From Sequoia sempervirens (taxonomy: Eukaryota; Streptophyta; Pinopsida; Cupressales; Cupressaceae), in contig VDFB02373365.1 of assembly GCA_007258455.2 (NCBI GenBank), positions 217,057,765 to 217,121,764 on the forward strand: a stretch of DNA of 64,000 nucleotides, in the 5' to 3' direction. Each line of letters begins with the position of its first letter. Position 1 is the first letter of the stretch. The translations under genes were made by a program, and so were the position numbers. Positions 57,327 through 64,000 of this stretch are shown here, piece by piece. A model generated the notes under the pieces. The model was not told where the DNA came from. It ran no database searches and saw only the letters and a list, made by a program, of their open reading frames with translations.

Positions 57327-57950
57327 ACAACTAAGAAGATTTTTACCTTGAAAAAAGTTACCATAGAGTCATTCAAAACTATTTTATTGTATAAGTCATC
57401 AAAAGACTCTATTGGGAATAGATATAAAAGATTGTAAAATTTTCTCACTTTTCATAAAAAGTGAGTGGCAACTCTATCAAAAGTTTGTAGGAATGAATAA
57501 ATGATTGGGAAATTAAAATAAAAATCAAGAAAAACAAACTCTAGATTTCAAAGCATCAAAGCATCCTATGAAATGAATGAAAGGAGATCTCTGCACCAAG
57601 AAAGTCCAAAGAAGAGCAATGGTAGGTGGATAGACAAACATGGATCCCCCCTTCAAAGAAAAACACAAATAGGAATGAAGTGGCATCTAATCAATCATAT
57701 GTCATGTGTGGAAATAAGGGGAATACCTCAGAGCAACCTTTCCCAATGCATAATAGTCCTTTTTACAGGGATGAAGGATACCATTCAATGCCACCTAAAT
57801 GAAACAATCTAACTGATAGAATTATCAATTTCAAACTAGATTCTTAATAGGAAGTGAATTCTACATACATGTAGATGAAGAAAGAATTCAAAGAAAAAAT
57901 GAGTATGACAAAATGTTTTCATAACAACAAGAAGAGACCTAGTATGGATT
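57327..57950. other. Leader of Tat-like element F
   Basis: Untranslated leader between PBS and gag. Frames are closed apart from a 79-codon ORF (57573-57812) that resembles nothing I know. Confidence 0.4.
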
Positions 57951-59580
57951 TACTAACCATTTTTTCCCTGATGAGAATTATGATGAAATGACCACACAAG
58001 AGTCAGAACAACATGTGGAAAGATAGAGGGAGGAAGTTAGGATGCTAAAACAGTTGATAAAAGAAAGTAAAGAGCTGAACCAAAAACTCTCCTAGATGAA
58101 TATTCATTCATAAAGACCACCAAAATATGTCCCTCTCCATAAGCAGTGGGAAACATCAATCTGCATGGGTCATCTCATAATACAGGTGCTCCAAGTACTT
58201 CAAAAGCACCTCACAATGTAGTTGGGAAATAAAATCAACATGTGCAACATAATATGCCACCACAAAACTCACAATAAAAAAATTCTAGCAACATTCCACA
58301 ATATCATCCACCACCATGAAAATAATATGTTCCACACTATCAACACCATGTCCCACAACATAATGTATATTCTCACCAAAATGTCCAACAAAATGAATAC
58401 CAAACTCAACATGGATTTCAATATTACCCCAATCCACCACATCAAAATCCCTGTCCACAAAATCTTGCAAGTATGAGCAAACAATTTAACTTGTCCAAAT
58501 ATCCAATATACCCATAGCCCATTGATACCGACTTGAGAAATATCGTCCCCCCATTCATAGGGAACAATGCAACTACAATAGAGGAACATGTAAGAAACTT
58601 TGATGATTTCATTCAAGACTTGGGAATGGAACAAGAAGATATCCTCATGAGGCTATTCGTGATGTACTTGATTGAAGAAGCAAGGGACTATTTCAACAGC
58701 CTACCAGATACCTCAATTACCTCTGCAGTAGATTTTAAAAGATAATTCTCAGAGCAATATGGAAATCAATGTGCTCCTAAATTTTCCTTACATGAGTTAA
58801 TAAGCATTTAGAATCATCAAAATGAATCTATTTTTTAATTCAATCATACATTCTCTAATATTAATAACAAGATACCACATGGATCTAAGTTAGCTGACTC
58901 AATAGCCTTAAGCATCTATTTAAGAGCCTTTGATCCTAAAATAGGGTATGAGCTCATAAAAAAATGTCCAAATAGCTTGATTGAAGCACAAAAGGTTGCT
59001 ATAACCATTGAAAACAATAGGAAATCTATTAGTATAATCAGCAAAAGAGATAACCTTAGAATCCCACAAAATCCTAACAATCACCAAAGTAGACAAAAAA
59101 AACTAGTATAGGAATGAAAGGCCAAGGTTGCATGACATGCCCTATAATACCACTTGGAAGGATGGATGACCAGTGGATAAGCCAAATTGGAAAGGTACTT
59201 TGGATCCTTTGAAAAAAATGAAGCACATGTAGTGGATACTACACCATGGTGTCCACCATGTCATAGGCCTCATTCCCTAGAACACTATGTAGTAGCTCAA
59301 ACTTTTGAGGAACATGAATGGTCACAAGAACAAGATAAAGATGACTGCATTGTGAATATATTAAGATGGGGATCCCATCAAACCAATGATGGATACTCAT
59401 CCTCTAAGTATGGGTGTGAATATGATGTCAGCAATCAGAAAAACAATGCTAATATAGAGTAAGAAGTGCTCTATGATCTAGAAGAAAATGCAAAAGAAAT
59501 AGCCTATGTGTACAACATAACACCACAATTTTAATTGAGAACACCAATAGAAGAAGAAAAGAGGACCATCATAGAAAATT
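57951..59580 (+). pseudogene. gag of Tat-like element F (broken)
   Basis: A Gln/Asn/His/Pro-rich N-terminal region (about 58180-58480, for example QHHVPQHNVYSHQNVQQNEY) leads into the Retrotrans_gag domain. That domain has NIVPPFIGNNATTIEEHV (58536-58590), MRLFVMYLIEEARDYFNSLP (58648-58707) and LADSIALSIYLRAFDPKIGY (58890-58950). A polar C-terminal part follows (59187-59462, CPPCHRPHS and acidic residues; no CCHC knuckle seen). A TAG at 58743 and a few others interrupt it. The frame ends at about 59580, just before an inserted LTR. Confidence 0.82.
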
Positions 59581-59600
59581 ATTATTGGAAAAATGAGTAA

Positions 59601-60695
59601 AGTTATTTATATGTTGTCATTGATGTCACCATGTTGGAAGGATGATGGTAGTTGGGTCTGGTACTCTTATACTGATGCTTATTCTCTTTGGTGGTTGATT
59701 CAGTATTTTTGGTGTCACTCTGGTATTCTAGTCAACACTTCTCCATGGTTGATAATATTTGGTTGCAATTTTGGGAAACTACTGATGGATGTTAAAGGCT
59801 TGCATGATTAGGATATTTCATGTTCTGGTGCTTGAACAACATGGAAACAACCGATAGAATGATTGTTGCTTTTTGCGTTGAAGACTATTCTTGGTCGACT
59901 TTTTAAGATAATTTTGATTTGATATGAAAACTTATGTGCGATCTATTTTTGGTTTGAGCTGACATGATGTAATGTGCCAAAAAAATTTTTGTGTGTTTGG
60001 AAATATTTTGTGAACTATTGAGGCCGACGTAATAATGGTTAAAGCATTTTGAAAATACTTTGTGGAGTTGACCTAATTAGTGCTTGCAATGAAGATCAAG
60101 TATATATATATAAGTATATGGTGAAAAAATTTGTGTGTGTGACAGAGGTGTGTAAATGTATGTGTACGCGAGTATATGTGTGGAAGTGTAGTGAGTCTGT
60201 AGAAAGGTGATAGAAGAAATAGTGAATAAGTAATGAATGTGAAGGTGTGATCAGAAAGGCAATAGTTGTGAGAATAATTGAAACTGTATCAGTACATGTT
60301 AGGTGCATCTATCCAATTCAATTTTGGGTTGTAAAGCCTTACTCTATTTTGTATAATCTTTTTGTAGGTAGTGAGCCTCTTGTTGGACAGTGAGTCCTTT
60401 TTATAGGCAATGAGCCTTTGTACTAGGACAGTGAGTCCTTCTTTTGGCAGTGAGCCTATTTTAAAATACTATATAGTGTGAGTTAACCCTCATCATGGTT
60501 TTCCCTTTATTAGGTTTTCCACGTAAAAATATAGTGTTCATTGTGTTGATTTACTTTCTGCTATCTATGTTTCATGCTCATATATAAATAACAAATTTTT
60601 TTGGTTAAGGATCTGATAAGTGATAAATTTTTAAGTTTCAATTTGTGTGACAACATATTCACCCCCCCTCTCAGTTGTCCTACGCCTATTTAACA
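59601..60695 (+). repeat. Solo Ty1/copia-type LTR inside element F
   Basis: It begins near AGTTATTTATATGTTGTCATTGATGTCA and ends CCCCCCCTCTCAGTTGTCC...TTTAACA. TATA (GTATATATATATAAG) is near 60100; the CATCATGGTTTTCCC and GTTTTCCACGTAAA motifs are near 60490-60530. No PBS follows and no second LTR is present. It separates gag from protease of element F, so it is a later insertion that recombined to a solo LTR. The flanks (AGTAA, AGGTT) do not match, so ends may be off by a few bases. Five AGTGAG(C/T)C units lie at 60360-60460. Confidence 0.7.
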
Positions 60696-61557
60696 AGGTT
60701 GTGTCTAAAGGAAAAAGAAATAAAGACAACCTAAGAAGTAGACCCACAAATGTGGACTAGGGAACACCTAGAGGCATGTTTACAAAAGAACAAAAGAACA
60801 AGAAGAAGGTATCATCTAAAAAAATAAGGGTGAAAAAAAGCCTCAGAAGATGACTCAAAATGAGGCTACAAATGTTGAATTTGAGAAAAAAACAAATAAT
60901 GTCAAAGTTCAAAATGAAGGAGAAAGGGCTACTAAAACACAAAAAATAGAACAAGGGATGACTACCCCTTCATTCATCATTACACAAGCACTAACTCAGA
61001 TAAAGATGATAGTTCCCTTGATGTAAATGAAGAAAATTGATGAGTACAAAGAAAAAACCCTCAAATTGATCACCAATGCATCTCACAAACATCATGATCA
61101 AAACAAGGAGGTCACTATCATTGAGCAGGAAACTACAAAGGCAGTAGAAGTTTATTTGGGTGATACCCTTACAAAAAATCCCTCCCAGGTGGATCCATTT
61201 TACACCATATTGGTGATCAACAACAAACTAGTAAAAAATTGCATGATTGACTTGGGGGAATCAATCAATATCATGCCTTTGGTTGTCATTAAGGAGCTAG
61301 GTTTGTGGGTGAACACCACCTAGGGAAAGTGCTATTCCATGGATAACATATTGGTTCAAGTAGTTGGAGTGATATGGGACATGGAATTGAAAGTATCATC
61401 ATACCTTGAGACAACATATATGACAAACGTCACTATGGTGGACACTCCTCCTTACTATGGAAAGTTATTATCTAGGAAATGGACTGCATCAGTAGGTGGA
61501 AATGTCCAGTTGGATTTATCTTATGCCACAATACATGTGAATGGAAGGAAGTGAAGT
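60696..61557 (+). pseudogene. Protease region of Tat-like element F
   Basis: Lys/Glu-rich linker, then ILVINNKLVKNCMIDLGESI (61210-61270), NIMPLVVIKELGL, and LVQVVGVI, WDMELKV to the TGA after 61551. This is the Athila/Tat-type retropepsin, whose active site reads D-L-G as is common in these plant lineages. One TAG at 61321-61323 splits it. It would cleave the polyprotein. Confidence 0.8.
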
Positions 61558-61619
61558 TGTATAGATAACCTAGATCATAACATGTCATTGAGCTCTTTTG
61601 ACCCTAATCAAATGAATTG

Positions 61620-62110
61620 CTTATGTGATGTAGTTCTTGGGAGTTTTAGAATTGAGAACTAAAACCCTAAATTGCTAAACACAGATCCAATTGCTAGAGA
61701 TGTTTCTCGAAATAAAAAAGGAATATGACATATGTATTTTGATGGAGCCTACAATAGAGAGGGGAATAGAGTTGGGATTATTTTCATTTCACCAAATGGT
61801 ACAACATTTAAGTTCTCATTTTTGCTGACATTTTAATGCACAAATAATATAATAGAATGTGGGGAATTGTTACTAGGTTTAAACATCGCCATAAAGCATG
61901 GGATCAAAGTGTTAACCATTTTTGGAGATTCAAAATTGGTTGTTTCACAAGTAAGGTCAAATAATTCTACAAAAAAATAAGATTGAAGCAATACAAACAT
62001 GGAGTGTAGGAAACTATAGAACTCTTTGATTCCTTCTCCATTGACTAGGTGGATAGATCAAGAAACTTAATGGACGACTTCTTATAAAATGTGGCCTTGA
62101 AAAGGGATGG
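61620..62110 (+). pseudogene. RNase H domain upstream of reverse transcriptase in element F
   Basis: HMYFDGAYNREGNRVGIIFISP starts at 61729; TNNIIECGELLLGLNIA follows near 61840-61890, then TIFGDSKLVVSQVR (61915-61955) and VDRSRNLMDDFL (62049-62085). The acidic residues D (FDGA), E and D (GDS) expected in the active site are present. A second, extra RNase H is known in Tat-lineage elements. Here it lies between protease and reverse transcriptase, not after reverse transcriptase. There is one stop at 61834 and a shift near 61975. Confidence 0.82.
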
Positions 62111-62835
62111 CATTACCTTAGTAGGTATCTCACAAGTGGAACTCAAGACTAGACCTACAGTTCCTGAAAACATTTATAATTGGAAAGTCTTCAATGATGA
62201 CACAGATCTGATCAAGTTCTTACACTGCATTGATCAATATGAAACTCAATAAATTTATTTCAATGTGTTTGTTGAAGAATTGGATGGTAAATAAAATATA
62301 TTTGGCAAAGAAGTAGAGAAACTCAAAACAAATAAGATTCCTAAATGATTAGTGCCATTATAAAGGGTATTCGATGGGAGTGACAAAACAATTTTGATGC
62401 AAACACTAGTAAGAAGGGAAGATGTTGAAGAAATTAATATTGGGATTGAATTGGCTCCAAAAAGGGTGACATCGGAAAGAAGATAAACCCTACAATTAGA
62501 AAGATGTTGATCACATTGTTGAGAAATATAAGCATATTTTTGCATGGTCATATGATGACCTTAAAGCATATAGAGAAGATCTATATCCACATGAAATCCC
62601 ACCAAAGCTTGATGCAAAACCCTTCAGACAAAAAAAATACTAGTAAATCCAACTCTAGAACCCAAGATGCATGAAGAAATCGTGAAGCTCAAAGAAGGAG
62701 GTATTATTAAGCCCATCAGACATTCTACTTGGGTTTCCAACTTGGTGCCTATTAGGAAGAAGAATGGAGACATAAGGTTGTGTCTAGATTTTTGAAATTT
62801 AAATTTTTCCTTCCTTAAAGACAATTATCCCCTCT
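62111..62835 (+). pseudogene. Start of reverse transcriptase of element F (truncated)
   Basis: After a linker (PTVPENIYNWKVFND), DVDHIVEKYKHIFAWSYDDL and KLDAKPFRQKK (62507-62640) precede the domain. LEPKMHEEIVKLKEGGII (62650-62710), STWVSNLVPIRKKNGDIRLC and FLKDNYPL (to 62835) form the fingers of a gypsy reverse transcriptase. Homology stops abruptly after DNYPL, before the palm catalytic box. The rest of pol is absent. Confidence 0.85.
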
Positions 62836-64000
62836 GATGTAGAGTAGGGGTATAAGTTACATGATTGATACCATATTTCACAAAAATGGGATCATTCATT
62901 TCTCAAAGTTCAATGGAACTCATGATAGGGAAGACTTCTTTAGTTAGGATAAACCTCTCGAGTTTGTGGGATAGCATGGAAACTAGTTGGATAACATATG
63001 ATGATGATATAAATGACGTCATAGAAATTTCAAGGTTTTTTCAATCACCAAATGCACAGGAAGGTTCAAGGTAGCCACACTCAAGGGAATAATTTGTGGG
63101 ATATTCATATGTGTTGACACTCTAATTTTATGGAAACATAAACCCTCACTTGGTTTGAGTACCAAATACACCTTTCAACAATGCTAATGAACCTACAAAT
63201 GACCATGAGGCAATCAAATCAATCACAAGTACTAGACTATACAATATCGTCATACACAGTCCTAGATAGGATAGTTAAATGTTTCCCTACACATAAGAGT
63301 AGCATTCAACCAATAATGGAAAAGGGCTCTGCATTAAGAAACAATGGTTTATACATCCTAACCTCATTTTTCCAATATGTATCAACCACCTTCCAAACTT
63401 CCAATGCTAAAAATTTGGCATTCATTTACAATGCAAGGGCTTCTGACTATAAACAAGGAAAAAAAATTGACTATCAACAAAGTTCTCTTCACACATACAT
63501 TTTCCAAGCCTCAACTCTTGGGAAACATTATGAAACACCATGATTGACTTTTTTATGAGTATGTTCAATTTTATTATGGTGGGAATGTGAGATATTGCAT
63601 TTTGAATGCTCACTGAAAACCTAGGCAAGGTTTAGAGAAATCTCCACTAAACTAGTGATATCTCACTCAATACTTCAAGAATTCTACTCTAAAAAAAACC
63701 AAAATAAATCTAAGAGAATCCTTTGAAAATTACAATCACCATTTCATTTGTACAGTGCACCCATAATTCATACAACTTGATAGAAATTGAAAGTAGGGAA
63801 AACATAGAAAATAGATGTGAAAAAAAATTCTTTCCAAAAACTTCATTCCAATCCTTCTTGAGATTACAAGGATTATTTGAGATTTTACAACCATATTATA
63901 ATTTTACCCAACCGTATTTGGTTTAGTTACATCGAATTACATTAGTTTTCAAAAAAATGCAAAGTTGCTTGACAACTTTTGAACAATGTTGACAACATTT
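62836..64000. other. Unassigned DNA after the truncated reverse transcriptase
   Basis: It begins TGATGTAGAGTAGGGG at the break in element F, which could be an LTR-like TG start of another insertion or a deletion junction. Small ORFs (62865, 63181) are not recognisable. I see no gene. Confidence 0.4.

Noticed and set aside
58269..58634. 121-codon minus-strand ORF with hydrophobic Trp/Ile-rich product
   Set aside because: It is the antisense shadow of the Gln/His/Pro-rich gag region of element F.
1..64000. tRNA, rRNA or snRNA genes
   Set aside because: I saw no cloverleaf with A/B boxes or conserved rRNA core sequence while reading; primer sites matching tRNA ends are retroelement features.

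Overview
The window looks like intergenic DNA from a large, repeat-rich plant nuclear genome. The evidence is plant-type LTR retrotransposons, initiator-Met-type primer sites (TGGTATCARAGC), chromodomain Ty3/gypsy elements, Tat-like Ty3/gypsy and Ty1/copia remnants, AT-rich spacers, and no recognisable host gene, tRNA or rRNA. The old, nested and heavily mutated elements would fit a gymnosperm, but that is inference. Every long reading frame I can identify belongs to a mobile element, and almost all are broken.

Layout. 1-1865: spacer with a ~200-bp foldback. 1866-7490: a minisatellite split by chromovirus 1 (1990-7369, minus strand, 708-bp LTRs, duplication GAAAC). 7490-12045: spacer, an LTR-end fragment, and a 5'-truncation-free but 3'-truncated Ty1/copia element on the plus strand (LTR, PBS, gag, start of protease). 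12046-39830, minus strand: three head-to-tail modules, each with a gag-like or acidic ORF, then a ~1000-codon unrecognised ORF (copies C, B, A in reading order), then an LTR-like TATA region. Copy B is split by chromovirus 2 (21517-27581, plus strand, duplication CATCA). 39830-42440: spacer. 42440-43778: Ty1/copia reverse transcriptase remnant, cut by chromovirus 3 (43779-50252, minus strand), which itself holds a 761-bp inverted-repeat DNA transposon. 50253-52570: LTR-like and repeated spacer. 52959-56121, plus strand: large ORF copy D, directly followed by the 5' LTR, PBS, gag, protease, RNase H and partial reverse transcriptase of a Tat-like element, which is interrupted by a solo Ty1/copia LTR (59601-60695) and cut at 62835. 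62836-64000: unexplained spacer.

The best candidate for something undescribed is the large-ORF family (A 12711-15902, B 19313-21511 plus 27587-28860, C 33212-37033, D 52959-56121). The four copies are strongly diverged, yet share a three-block N-terminal core, an acidic linker and a coiled-coil C terminus. In each copy the stop codon lies about 221-238 bp before a TATA box of an LTR-like region. In two copies that same LTR is followed by a primer binding site. This points to a terminal ORF of a Tat-like or non-autonomous retroelement, either in tandem arrays or lying inside a very long LTR.

Other notable points: two chromoviruses share the same amber codon inside the gag zinc knuckle; each chromovirus has lost a different part of pol; and in the Tat-like element an RNase H domain lies upstream of reverse transcriptase. 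All boundaries and translations were read by eye, without database searches.
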